64,000 nucleotides of DNA, taken from assembly GCA_945861435.1 (NCBI GenBank), contig CAMAUX010000008.1:62001-126000 (forward strand), read 5' to 3'. The position numbers were made by a program, and so were the translations under genes. This document shows, one piece after another, positions 42,764 to 53,900 of this stretch. Under the pieces are notes generated by a model. It was not told the origin of the DNA, did not search any database, and was given only the letters and a program-made list of their open reading frames with translations. Position 1 is the stretch's first letter, and each line of letters starts with the position of its first letter. This DNA is from Chthoniobacter flavus (lineage in GTDB: Bacteria; Verrucomicrobiota; Verrucomicrobiia; Chthoniobacterales; Chthoniobacteraceae).

Positions 42764-43657
42764 CTACTTCTTGCCGGGCTTCGGATCCAGATTCGCCGTG
42801 AGATCCGACTCGGAGGGGGTGGATGCCACGCCGTCCGCCGGGACCTGCGCCTTGGCGCTCCAGAGGATGGCGTTGAGCACGAGCCGGCGCTGGTCGTTGT
42901 TGGCCCAGCCCGCATGGAAATGGCCGCCCGTGAACCCAAAGCCGCGTCCGCCGTCGGGGCGCTCGACGGCCCATGCGACATGCTGCGGCGTCTTCGCTGC
43001 AACTTCGGCACGCACCGTGGGATTGCCGGAATGGGGGCCGTCGCCACGGCTCATGGTGGAGTCGGGCGCGATGGCGCTGAGCACCGGGCTCACTCCGGCG
43101 AGGTCCTTCTTGAAGCGCATGTGGAAGTACCACTCGTCGTTGGTGGAGAAAGGCTTCACCCCGCTGCTGATGGGGTGCTGGGGAAGTGCGCGGAAGTCAG
43201 CCGTCCAGTGCGGGTTCACCGACCAGTCCGTCTCAAAGTAGCCGCCCAGCCAGTCGAGGAATTCCGGGCCGCCGGTGTCCTTCGGCACTTCCACGGCGTA
43301 GTGCAGGCAGACCAAACCGCAGCCGCGTTTCATCTGCGCGCCGAGCTGCGCGAGGTGGTCCGCAGCGAGCGCCGGATGCCCCTTGCCCCCGTCGGAGTAG
43401 ATCACGATGGCGTCGGCCTTGGAGAGTTCCTCTGCGGACGGCCAGTCTGCGTTAAGATGCACTTTGGCATCGACCGCGTCTGCGGCCCCCTGACCAAGGC
43501 ACTTGGCGAGCAACTGGATGCCGGCGTTGTGCTCGTGCTGGCCCGGACCGTGGCTGGGCTTGCCGGCGATCATCACCACGGATTTTTTCTCCGCGCCGAA
43601 AGCCGGCAGGCAGAGCGCGATGGAGAGGGAGAGGCTGGGGAGGAGGATGGATTTCAT
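42764..43657 (-). CDS. Secreted ThuA-like protein
   Basis: A 297-residue protein with signal sequence MKSILLPSLSLSIALCLPAF. The body is a ThuA-like (class I glutamine-amidotransferase-like) fold: SVVMIAGKPSHGPGQHEHNA, DAIVIYSDGGKGHPAL, RGCGLVCLHYAVEVPKDT, NDEWYFHMRF and RGFGFTGGHFHAGWAND. ThuA proteins are linked to trehalose or keto-sugar use; exported versions abound in planctomycetes and verrucomicrobia with unknown substrates. Convergent with the FecR/LamG gene, with 90 bases between. Confidence 0.87.
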   Translation of the reverse strand: MKSILLPSLSLSIALCLPAFGAEKKSVVMIAGKPSHGPGQHEHNAGIQLLAKCLGQGAADAVDAKVHLNADWPSAEELSKADAIVIYSDGGKGHPALAADHLAQLGAQMKRGCGLVCLHYAVEVPKDTGGPEFLDWLGGYFETDWSVNPHWTADFRALPQHPISSGVKPFSTNDEWYFHMRFKKDLAGVSPVLSAIAPDSTMSRGDGPHSGNPTVRAEVAAKTPQHVAWAVERPDGGRGFGFTGGHFHAGWANNDQRRLVLNAILWSAKAQVPADGVASTPSESDLTANLDPKPGKK

Positions 43658-43765
43658 GGGGAATGGAGACGAGTAACGTATCGGGCCGGGGACGGGCGCT
43701 GGAAGGAAAAAGCCCCTCCGACGCGCGGCCGGGTTGGGATCTCTGCAAGCCCGCCTGCGCTGCTC

Positions 43766-43820
43766 AACGACCCGGCATTGAACGACCCGGCCTTGAACGA
43801 CCCGGCATTGAAGACCCGGC
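43766..43820. repeat. 15-bp tandem repeat, about 3.7 units
   Basis: Three full copies of AACGACCCGGCATTG (one with CCTTG) and a shortened fourth lie between the ThuA start and the end of the ABC transporter gene. The array is outside coding sequence and ends 18 bases short of the transporter stop. Confidence 0.85.
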
Positions 43821-43837
43821 GCCGGTGCTCGCTCGGT

Positions 43838-46800
43838 TCAGCGGCTGCGGGGCCGCAACTGGTGGCGCAGGATGAGATAGAGCGCGCACAGGTAGCCGAA
43901 GCTCGAGAGGAGGAGGACCGCACTGTTGAAAATGAAAACGCTCGTGGTCTGTCCCAGCCAGTGTTTCACCGGGCCGAAGAAGACGTTGACCTTGTGCTGG
44001 CGCCGGTAGTCGCTCTGCTCCGTCTCCGCCTTGGACACGAGATCGGTGATCTTCTGGTTGATGAAAAGCTGCTCCACGTTCACCCCCGCTCCCGAGCTCC
44101 GTAGCTTCCTGATCCCCGGCTTGCCCCGGATGATCTTGTCCGCCTCCTTCAACCGGGAATCGAGATCCGCGGGGGATCTGCCCTCCACACCGCTGAGCAC
44201 CGCGAGCGTGTCCTTGAGTTCCTCCAGTCGCGCGAGCTCCACTTCGCCCTCGGGTTTGCGCTCCACGATCTGGTCGATCTGCGCCTGAAGACGATCCTGC
44301 CGGATGCTCAGCGGGTTGAGCTTGGCTTGCGCGACGATGAGCGCTTCGTAGCTGTAATGGGTGGCCACAAGACGGCTGATCCATGGGATGGAAAGGTCCG
44401 TCCCCTGGCCCTCCTGCGCCGGAGCTTCGGGATGATTGCTCATCCACTTCTTGAACGCGTACTGCAGGTCGAGGTCGCGGTTCATCTCCTCGTACTTGAT
44501 GAGCGCGCCTCCAAAGATGAGCTGGGGAATGAGCACCAGCGGGACAAAGTTGGCCGCCGCCTTCGAGTCGGGCACGAGCGCGCTGATGAGCAGCCCCAGC
44601 GTCGTCCCGCTCACCGCCGTCAGCAGCATGAACCAGAAGTACGGCCAGAACATGCCGCGGATCTCCAAGATCGAGTTGCCCACCAGCACGAACACCATGC
44701 ACTGGATGGCCGAGAAGAGCGTCAGCGTCCCAAACTTCGCGAGCAGGTAGTACGGAAGCCGCACGTCCAGATTGCGCTCCCGGTTGAGCAGACTGCGGTC
44801 GCGCACGATGTCGTCCACGCTGTTCATGAGCGCAAGAAACAGCGCCACCAGCAGCGCGATGAAGCAGTAGGTCGGGATGTGAAAGGCGCTCGCAAAGTCG
44901 TACTTGCCCGATGCGGTGAAATAGAGCGCCCCGCCCACCAGCAGCGCCAGTCCCGGGGGCACCAGCGCGGTCAGGATCAGGTTCGCGCGATTGCGCAACT
45001 TGGAGAGGAAGGCGCGCTTCAGGAGCGTGCGCAGCTGGTTCCATTCATCGCGCCAGCGGATCGTGCTGGTGGTGGGGTGGGGGGCCGGCGTCGGCAGCGT
45101 CGGCGGAGGCTGCGCCACACTCATCTGGCGCATCTCCTGCAGCAGACGGAAGCTCTCGTAGCGGTCGCGCCAGTAGTCCGGTGGAAAGCGGCGCGCGGGG
45201 ACGAGCTGACCGCGCGTGTTCTCCTCAAAGATCACCTCGCCGTTGAAGTCGCGCAGCGGCGTCTCCAACACGTCGAAGATGAACTCCGGACGCGTGGTGC
45301 CGCAGGCCGGGCATCCACCCAGCTCCGCGCCGAAGTGCTCCTCATGTTCGGCTTCCGCGAAGTAACTGAGCATCTCGCTCGGCGTGCCGTAGAAGACGAG
45401 CTTGCCGCCCTTGTCCAGAAGCAGCGCCTTCGAGAACATCTGGAAGAGCTTCGAGTTGGGCTGGTGGATGGTCACCAGCACGATCTTGTTGTGCGCCATC
45501 GAGCGGATGATCTCGATCACGTGCTCGCTGTCCTTCGAACTCAGCCCGCTCGTGGGCTCGTCAAAAAGGAACACGTCCGCCGAGCTGATCATGTCCAAGC
45601 CAATGTTGAGCCGCTTGCGTTCCCCGCCCGATAGCTGCTTCTTCACCGGGTCCCCCACCACGGATCCGCGCCGCTCCCCAAGCCCGAGTTCCTCCAGCTT
45701 GCCCTCAATGCGCCGCGCGCGATCCCTGCCCGAAAGGTGCGGAGCGCGAATCGTCGCCGCGAACTGCAGGTTCTCCTCAATGGTGAGGTACTCGTCGAAC
45801 GCGTCGTCCTGCGGGATGTAGGAGATGAAACGCCGGAAGGAGTCGAGGTTCGCGTAAAGCGGCTGCCCGTTGAGAAGCACCTCTCCCTCGCTGGGCTGCA
45901 ACTGCCCGGAGATCGTGCGCAGCAGCGTCGATTTTCCCGAACCACTCGCCCCCATCACGCAGATCATCTCCCCGCGGTTCACGGAGAAGGACACCCCCTC
46001 AAGGCTCGGCGACACGCGCCGATAGCGATGCCCCACGTCCCGCAGCTCAAGGCTCGAGACGATGTTGCGCTCCTCGTCGATCACCCGCTCCGAAAAACTG
46101 CACCGCAGGAACTGCCCCGCATCAATGCGGATCTCGTCCCCGTCCTTGAGCGGATGCTCGTTGCGGACCACCTCGCCACCGACCTGAATGGGGCGGTCGC
46201 ACTGCAGCACCTCCAAGCGCCCGGTCTTGGTCTCGTAGTTGCAGTAGATCTTCAGCAGGATCTCCCCACTGGTGCCCGGGGAAAGCAGGATGTCGTCCGC
46301 GTCCAGCAGCGCCGGGCTGTTGGAGACAAGGTAGCTGGGCTTGTAGGCCTTGAGCAGGAACCGCCCCCCCAGCGCACCCGCCGGCCGGCGCAGATCCTCA
46401 AGCGCCAGCTCCGCTTCGTTGTGAAACAGCAGCCTGTCCTCCTCCGCCGCCTCCACCACCGTGCCCGCCCGCAGCTCCACCCCGTTGAGCGTCGCGTCCA
46501 CGTCCCGCAACGCACGCACCCGCACCTTCAACCCGTACTTGATCTCCAGCACCGACTCCCGCGTGCGCGCCTTGTGCAGATGCGCCTCGCTGCCCCGCTC
46601 AAGGCTCAGATAAATCGGGGCGTCCGGCGATTTCTTGGCTTGGAAAAAACGCTCCAGATCCAGAAAGGTCAGCCGCTGCTCGCTCAGCACGATCCACTGC
46701 CCGCTGCCGAGCTGGCAGAACGTGCCCGCGGGGAGCGAGCGCCCGCCCACCATCAACTTCGCGCAGCTCTCGTTCTTGAGCAGGATCAGCGAGTGCTTCT

Positions 46801-47467
46801 GCGCCTCCCCAGCCACCGCCCATGAATGGCGGAACGCCACCAGGCGCTCCTCCGGCCCCAACCCCTTGAGCAGCACGTCGCAGTCGCTCCCCGCCCCGAA
46901 ACTCAGACTCTCCAGCGGCCGCTTGTGCTCGTGCCCCGCGGACCCAGACTCCTCCCGCCGCTGCGTGATCTGCCGCACGATCTCCGCCCCCTCGTCCGGC
47001 ACCCCCAGCGCCGTCATGAAATCAAAGAAGTCCGCCACGTGCTTCTGCCACAGCCCGCTTTGTGAGGTGAGGCTGTAGAGCTGCACACCCAGCATGATCT
47101 TCCTGTCCTGCGGCATCTTCGAAAGCATCGCCGCCGTCGCCTTCAAATCGTGCTGCTCCTGAAGCGCCTGACGGAAAAGTTTGCGCAGCTCCGAGTACAC
47201 CGCCCGCGGAAACACATCGCGCAGAAACGCCAGCGCCGCATCGATCTCCTCCGAATCCAGTTCCCCCTTCTCCGTCTTCGAAAACGCCGCCAGCACCTTG
47301 ATCACCACCGGAAGAAGATTCGGCGCCTCCGTCATCCGCCGCGGCCGCCTCAGAATCCGTCGCCAGAAAAACTCCGCCATCCCCCGTGCCCGATGGAAAA
47401 GCGGCCGGTTGAGCAGCTTGCTCAGAACGCTTGTGGGCGGGGTAGGGGGGCGCTGCGGTTGGCTCAT
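43838..47467 (-). CDS. ABCG-type ABC transporter fused to TerB-like and FHA-like regions
   Basis: About 1,209 residues from the ATG at 47467. N-terminal region about 50-145 (LLPVVIKVLAAFSKTEKGEL, then a helix bundle with DVFPRAVYSELRKLF) resembles TerB/DjlA-like domains. Residues about 185-465 look like two FHA-type beta folds; the second has RPIQVGGEVVRNEHPLKDGD. The ATPase follows: Walker A GASGSGKST at about 506, signature LSGGERKR at about 612, Walker B VFLFDEP at about 632. Then comes an ABC2-type membrane domain with about six spans and a long coiled insert before the last span, ending CALYLILRHQLRPRSR. This is a reverse-order (ATPase-first) half transporter, thus a dimer; export of a lipid or a peptide is likely. 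Cys in AELGGCPACGTT may bind zinc. A start at 47536 is possible. Confidence 0.88.
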   Translation of the reverse strand: MSQPQRPPTPPTSVLSKLLNRPLFHRARGMAEFFWRRILRRPRRMTEAPNLLPVVIKVLAAFSKTEKGELDSEEIDAALAFLRDVFPRAVYSELRKLFRQALQEQHDLKATAAMLSKMPQDRKIMLGVQLYSLTSQSGLWQKHVADFFDFMTALGVPDEGAEIVRQITQRREESGSAGHEHKRPLESLSFGAGSDCDVLLKGLGPEERLVAFRHSWAVAGEAQKHSLILLKNESCAKLMVGGRSLPAGTFCQLGSGQWIVLSEQRLTFLDLERFFQAKKSPDAPIYLSLERGSEAHLHKARTRESVLEIKYGLKVRVRALRDVDATLNGVELRAGTVVEAAEEDRLLFHNEAELALEDLRRPAGALGGRFLLKAYKPSYLVSNSPALLDADDILLSPGTSGEILLKIYCNYETKTGRLEVLQCDRPIQVGGEVVRNEHPLKDGDEIRIDAGQFLRCSFSERVIDEERNIVSSLELRDVGHRYRRVSPSLEGVSFSVNRGEMICVMGASGSGKSTLLRTISGQLQPSEGEVLLNGQPLYANLDSFRRFISYIPQDDAFDEYLTIEENLQFAATIRAPHLSGRDRARRIEGKLEELGLGERRGSVVGDPVKKQLSGGERKRLNIGLDMISSADVFLFDEPTSGLSSKDSEHVIEIIRSMAHNKIVLVTIHQPNSKLFQMFSKALLLDKGGKLVFYGTPSEMLSYFAEAEHEEHFGAELGGCPACGTTRPEFIFDVLETPLRDFNGEVIFEENTRGQLVPARRFPPDYWRDRYESFRLLQEMRQMSVAQPPPTLPTPAPHPTTSTIRWRDEWNQLRTLLKRAFLSKLRNRANLILTALVPPGLALLVGGALYFTASGKYDFASAFHIPTYCFIALLVALFLALMNSVDDIVRDRSLLNRERNLDVRLPYYLLAKFGTLTLFSAIQCMVFVLVGNSILEIRGMFWPYFWFMLLTAVSGTTLGLLISALVPDSKAAANFVPLVLIPQLIFGGALIKYEEMNRDLDLQYAFKKWMSNHPEAPAQEGQGTDLSIPWISRLVATHYSYEALIVAQAKLNPLSIRQDRLQAQIDQIVERKPEGEVELARLEELKDTLAVLSGVEGRSPADLDSRLKEADKIIRGKPGIRKLRSSGAGVNVEQLFINQKITDLVSKAETEQSDYRRQHKVNVFFGPVKHWLGQTTSVFIFNSAVLLLSSFGYLCALYLILRHQLRPRSR

Positions 47468-47709
47468 CGGGGTGGGACCGGCGCCGCACCCTACCGGCGA
47501 ACCCGGGTGCTGACAAGGGGCTCCGCTCTCGCCCATGCGGCGGCGTGGAATGCGCGAAAAGGGCGAGTTCCGGGCGGGGGGCGCGTCTGGAGGAAAAAGA
47601 GGGTTCAGTGCCCCCGGGAGCTATAGGGCGGGATGGGGCAGGGCGGGGTGGGTTTTTAGAATGTCCAGAAGGGGGCGGGTGAGAGGCGGTGAAGGGGGGT
47701 GAAGTGTAG

Positions 47710-47719
47710 CTATATATAG
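47710..47719. promoter_or_regulatory. Palindrome CTATATATAG
   Basis: A perfect 10-bp AT palindrome inside the AT-rich core of the divergent region. It could act as a -10 element or as a melting or binding site; alone it is weak. Confidence 0.3.
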
Positions 47720-47746
47720 GTGCATGTATATTCATCAAAAGCCTCT

Positions 47747-47773
47747 CATTAACAGGCACTTGTGCTGTTAATG
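47747..47773. promoter_or_regulatory. Operator-like inverted repeat
   Basis: CATTAACAG and CTGTTAATG are exact complements separated by 9 bases. The inner bases continue the symmetry (GCAC, TT, GTG) with one extra G, giving near-complete dyad symmetry over 27 bp. The symmetry leaves too small a loop for a good hairpin and no T run follows, so a dimeric repressor site is the better reading. Confidence 0.55.
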
Positions 47774-47840
47774 AAAGAGTGCATCGGAGGGTCTTTCGGC
47801 GCCCCTTTCACCCCTCGCTTCACCTCCGATTCTCCACCCA

Positions 47841-47876
47841 TCAAACGCCCCCTCAAACGCCCCCTCAAACGCCCCA
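47841..47876. repeat. 12-bp tandem triplicate
   Basis: Three copies of TCAAACGCCCCC, the last ending in A, directly upstream of the autotransporter start region. Confidence 0.8.
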
Positions 47877-47930
47877 AAAATTCCACCGCCGCTGCGCTTC
47901 TTCCGCATCCGGCGGCGCCGCCGTCTTTGT

Positions 47931-50900
47931 ATGGAAAAAAAATCTTCCCGTATCCCCCGGATGGACCGCTCCTCCGGACTTCTGCGAGCCCCCTTCCGGT
48001 TGCCACGCAGGAAAGCTTCCCTGTCCCGGTCTCGCTCGATCTTCAGCCCGCTGGGGGTCTCGCTTTCGAGTTGCGCTTCGGCACTCGCGCTCTGCGGCGC
48101 ATTGGTCTCAGGCACAGGCGCAGCCAAGGCCGCGACGCTTTACTGGGATTCGGATCTCTTTGGGCTCAACAACACCCTCACGGGCAGCGGTCTTGGCGCC
48201 GTCGGCACCTGGGGCACCTCGGCGAACCAGTGGTGGAACGGTGGCACGAGCCTCTCCGATCAGGCGTGGAATAATTCCAACAACGACACCGCACTGTTCT
48301 GGGGCACGGCGGGCACGGTCACCCTTGGCACCGGCATCACCGTGGGTGGGCTGCAGTTCAACATCACCAGCTACACGGTCACGACGGGCGCGAATACGCT
48401 GAGCTTCGCCGCTGGAACCAACAACGTCATCCTCAACTCGCTTGCCAATGCCAACGCCACGTCGACGGTCGGCGCCACGATCACAGGGGCTGTGAGTGGT
48501 TCGGGTTCCCTCAATCTGAGCGGCGGGCTCGCGGCGGGTCTTGTGGCAAACACCCTCACGCTCAACGGCACCTCGACCACCGGTTGGTCCGGGGCGACGA
48601 CCGTCGGTGTGAGCCAGACCATGGCGCTTGCGGCCAACAGCCAGGCACTGGTGAGCACCAGCGGGATCACGCTCAATGGCGGTGGCATCACGCTCACGAA
48701 CACGACCTCCGCGGAAGGCGCCCTCGACCGTGTCGGCAATTCGGCGGCGATCACCTCCAACGGCGGCACCCTCACCTACGCGAACACCACCGGCAACACC
48801 TACACCGAGACCCTCGGCTCCATCGCGCTCACCAGCGGCGCGCTCAACGTTTTGGAAAACACCACCATGGCGACCGGGACGCAGACCCTCACCCTGAGTG
48901 GTCTCACCCGCGCCGGCGCCACCAACACGTCCACCGTCGCTTTCCTTGCTGCAACGACAGGTCCGAGCACCGCCTCCAATATCATCGTGAACAGCGCCGC
49001 GGGCGGCGCGACGGCCGCGGGCTCGGTGATCGGGGCATGGGCCACGACCGGCACGGCGGTCGGCGCACAGACGGACTTCGCCGTTTACAATGCGAGCAAT
49101 CAGATCGTCCCGGCGGGCACCTTGACGACGCTCCCCACCACCGGTGCGTCTTCCAGCACCGCCTATCAAATGGCGGCCAGCGTCACACTGACGGCTTCCC
49201 AGAACGTCCTCGCCCTGAAGAACACCACCGCCGCAAACACGCTGACACTTGCCGGTTTTAATTTTGGCACCACCGGCATCCTCAATACTTTTGGAGGTAC
49301 TTTGTCGGTGACTGGAACCGGGAGTCTGACGCTGCCCTCCGCGACTTCGGGGCCGCTTTTTCTGAATCCAGGAAACAGTGGTGGCATCACGATCAATTCA
49401 GCCATCGCCGACAATGGAGCCGGTGTGCTGACCTTGGTGATCACCGGGGGGAATAATGTCACCCTCAGTGGAACCAATACTTTCACGGGTGGTGTGGTCC
49501 TCAATTCCGCCAACCTGAATTACTCGGCTGCCACGCCGGCAAACCTAGGGGACGCCGCCGGATTCATCACCTTCAATGGGTCCGCGAGTCTCATCAGTAC
49601 AGGAGCCGGAACGGTTGCCCGCGCGATCAACCTGAACAACGGCGCCATCGCCACCTTCTCCAACACCACCAATGCGGTGACCTATTCCGGTAACATCACG
49701 GGAACCGGTGGCATCCTGGTCAACAACACCAGCGGCACGGCCACCACCTTCAGCGGAACCAACAGCACTTTCACCGGACCGGTTCAAATCAGCGGCGGCA
49801 CGCTGACGGCCAACTCTGCACTCGGGAATCAGGCCAATCCGGTCAACCTCGCCAACACCGCGGGCGCCGCTCTCTCCCTCGGTGCCAGTCTCACCGTGGG
49901 TTCCATTTCCGGCGGCGGCACCACGGGTGGAAACATCACGCTTGGCACCAACACCCTCACCGTCGGCGGCAACAACGAAAGCACGACCTTCGCGGGCGTC
50001 ATCGGCACCGGCAGCACAGCCGGCGTCCTCGCCAAGACCGGCACCGGCGTCCTCACCCTCACCGGCACGAATCTCTACACCGGCGGCACGAACATCACCG
50101 GCGGCCTGATCAACATCACCGCCCTCGCCAACCTCGGCACAGCCGGTGTCACCTTCAACGGCGGCGGCGTCCAGTTTGCCTCGCCGGGGGTGGATCTCTC
50201 CGCGCGCACACTCACCTTCACGGGTGCCGCGCTCATCGATACCAACGGCAGCCAGATCCTCTTTGCCAACCCCGTCGGCAACACCGGCGCGGGTGGCATC
50301 ACCAAAAACGGCGCCGGCACCCTCGTCCTTCAAGGAGCCAACACCAACACCGGTGGCGCCATCGTCAACACCGGCGTGCTCAACCTGCAGAACGCCCAGG
50401 CCCTCGGCACCGGGAGCAGCGGCACGGTCGTCGTCAACTCCGGCGCCACACTCGCTCTCCAATCCTCGAGCGGCACACCGAGTTTCGGCTCCAAGGCGCT
50501 CTCCCTCAGTGGCACAGGCTCCGTTGCGGGCCAGTCCGGCGCGCTCGTCAACGTCTACGGTGCCAACACCTACGCGGGCGCACTCGCTCTCGCCGCCAAC
50601 GCCACCATCTCCTCCGACGCAGGTTCGCTCGCCCTCAGCGACACCAACGCCATCACCGGTTCCGGATTCACCCTCACCCTTGCTGGCTCCGGCAGCGGCA
50701 GCCTCGCGGGCTCGCTCCAGACCGGGGCAGGGGGGCTCGTGAAAACCGGTTCCGGCACGTGGACCCTTTCCTCCACCACGGCCAACTTCAGCGGCCCCAC
50801 CAGCATCGCCGGTGGCGCACTCAGCATCAGCGGCGGCGCGCTCGGGTCCACCTCCGGCACCACCCTTGGAGGCGGCACGCTCAACCTCACCAGCGGCAGT

Positions 50901-53900
50901 CAGAACGCGGGTGCGCTCACCCTCGCGGCTGGCACTTCCAACACGATCATCGTCGGCTCCGGTGCAGCACTCACCACGGGCGCATTCTCCCGCAGCACCG
51001 GCGGCCTCGTCGCCTTCGACATCTCCGCGGGCGGCTCCCTTCCGACTTCCGCCACCGGCTCCGGCACCAACAACCTGCTCGGTTACGCCGCGATCACCGA
51101 TTCCACCGGCACCGGCATCGCCCGTGTGAGCGGCGGCAGCATCGTGCGCTTTGTTTCCTCCTCCTCGGCCTCCGTGCTGGCGGACAACAGCAACAGCGCC
51201 ACCACCGACTTCACCACCGCCGGCATCGCCGCAAACCCGCTTGCATGGGGCAACGGCATCACCACGCGCTCCGTCAATTCGCTCACCTTCGACACCACCT
51301 CCGGCGCGCAGACCGTGAATCTTGGGGCTTCCGGCAACGTGCTCACGCTCGCCAGCGGCGCCCTGCAGCTCATCGGTTCGGCGAATGGCACCCTCACCGG
51401 CGGCCAGATCGGCGCGACTGGATCCGAGGTCTTCGTTCACCAGAACGGCACCGGGACACTCTTTGTGCAAAGCCCCGTGAGCGGCGGCGCAGGCTCGCTG
51501 ACAAAGCTCGGAGCCGGCACCCTGCAGCTCTCCGGTGCCAGCACTTACACGGGCACCACCACCATCAACGGCGGCACTCTCAAGGCCGGGATCGCCTCCA
51601 CGCTGACGCTCGGGACAACCACAAACAACGTCACCGCTCCACCCACCGTCACGGGTGCTTTCGGCGCGGGTTCCGCGGTGACCTTGGTGTCCGGTGCAAC
51701 GCTGGACCTCAACGGCTACGACACCGTGATCGGAACGCTCACCGGCGCGGGCAGCGTGGTCCTCGGCAGTGGCGCCACCCTCACCGTGGGCGGCATCAAC
51801 TACCCGACCAACCTCAGCGGCATCGACAACCGCACCACCTTCAGCGGCGTGCTCAGCGGCTCGGGCAACCTCACCCTCACCGGAGGCGGGACTCTGTATC
51901 TCACCAACGCCTCCAACTCCTTCACCGGCCAGGTCAACATCCACGCTGGCAACCTTGTGATCAGCAACTCCGGCCAGCTCGGCGCCGGGACTTCGCCCAT
52001 CGTGGTTCAGGGCATCAACGGCAACAGCCAGCTCCCGGGCGGCACCCTCGTCGTGCAGGGCGGCAGCTCCGGCGTCATCCTCAACCGCGGCGTGGACGTC
52101 TCCGGCCGTGGCGGCCCGAATGTTCTGGGCAATGCGCTGGTCAGCATCGGCGGCAACATCTTCAACGGAGTCCTCACCACGCCCAACATTGAGACCCGTC
52201 TGTCTTTTGTCTCAGGCAACACCGTCTTCGGCCCAGGCGGTACGCTGAACGTCGGCACAAGCGACTCCTCATTTTTCACTCTCGGCAGCGGCAACCTCTT
52301 CCTCAACAGCATGATCACCGGCGGCGCCACCGGGAAGTACGGCGTCTACAGAAGCAACCAGCAGACCCAGTCCGGCACCACCGTGCTCTCCAATTGGAAC
52401 AACAACTACGTGGGGAACTTCCGGTTGGACAACGGCTTCGTGCGCGTCTCCCACGGCGGCGAACTCGGTATGGACACCTCCGCCACCGTCATCCGCGGCA
52501 ACGGCGGCACATGGGAAATCCGCACCGATGTCCCAAGCTCGTTCTCGACCCGCAATGTCAGCACGAACGATGGAGCCGTCAGTATGCTTGTGGATCGCGC
52601 CGTGGGCGGTGCTGGCATCGGCTCTGTCTCGTTCTCCGCCGCGGGCCTGCCCACCTACGGATCCACCGGCAACGTGACCTTTGGCAACTTCGCGAAGACC
52701 GTCAACGCCACCCCGATCCTCTCCGGGCGCAACGGCTTCGGCGTCGTCTTCAACTCAGCGGGCGGAACCTTTGGCGGTGCGGGCTCCAACTCGAACACCT
52801 ACACCAACAACTCCAACGGCCTCTTCACCCTCAACGGCTCGATGGGCAATGGCGATGGCACCAGCCGATCGCTGACCGTCAACGGCAACGCCGAAACCCT
52901 CTGGAACGGCTTCGTCATCAATGCGGGTGCCGGTGTCCACACCCTCTACAAACTGGGGCAGGGGACTCTGGTGATGAACGGCTCCAACACCGCCGGCGCC
53001 ACCACCAGCAACAATCTCGGCGGCATCGGCGTCCAAGCCGGCACGCTCCTCATCACCCAGGCGGGATCCGGCACGGCCACCATCGCCAATGTCATCGGCT
53101 CGGGAGCCGGCGCCTCCCTGCAACTGGGCAACAGCACCACCGCCATCGGTGCACTCGATTACCGCGGCCCTGGCGAGTCGGTTTCCAAGATCCTCATCCA
53201 ACCCGGCACCACGGGCAGTTCCATCGTGCTCGCCAACCAGAGCAGCGGGAGCCTCGTGTTCACCAGTCCCGTGGGCGCGGCCAACGCCGGTGCAAAAACC
53301 CTCTACCTCGGAGGCTCCAGCACCGCCGCGAATGAATTCGCCGCCGTGATCAACGGCAACGGCAACATCGCCAAGACCGGCCCGGGCACATGGCTCTACG
53401 ACCCCGCCTCCTCCAGTTATGCCACGGGGGGAGCCACCACCGTCGCGTCCGGCGGTGCGCAGAACACCAACACGTTTGTCGTGGCCAGCGCCACTGGCGT
53501 CGCGGTCGGCCAGAGTGTCACAGGCACCAGCCTCACAGGCGCCGTCGTCACCGCAGTCAGCGGCTCCACCATCACCATCAGCAACAGCATCGGCACCGCT
53601 CTGGTGGCCAGTGCCGCCGTGACTTTCGGCTCCAATGCCAACTTCACAGGCAACCTCGACATCTCCGGCGGCACCCTCCAGCTGCGCCCCACCGCCGCCT
53701 CGGGCAGCGGTTCCGACATCATCAACAACACCAGCCCCGTGCGCTTCGTCAGCGACGCACTCACCAACAACGGCTCCGCCGGCGGCGTCCTCGAATTCCA
53801 AGGATCGAGCACCGCGGGCACACTCACCGAAACCGCCGGAGCCCTCACCGCCTCCGCGGGCCTCGGCACAGTGAAGATGACGCTCAACAGCGGCACCCCC

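Larger units (their letters stand above)
47468..47930. promoter_or_regulatory. Divergent control region between transporter and autotransporter
   Basis: About 460 bases with no gene that I can support. It is GC-rich at both ends with an AT-rich core (about 47700-47780) that contains a perfect CTATATATAG palindrome and a larger inverted repeat, then a 12-bp triplicate. It must hold the promoters of both divergent genes, the autotransporter on the right and, less certainly, the transporter on the left. Confidence 0.55.
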
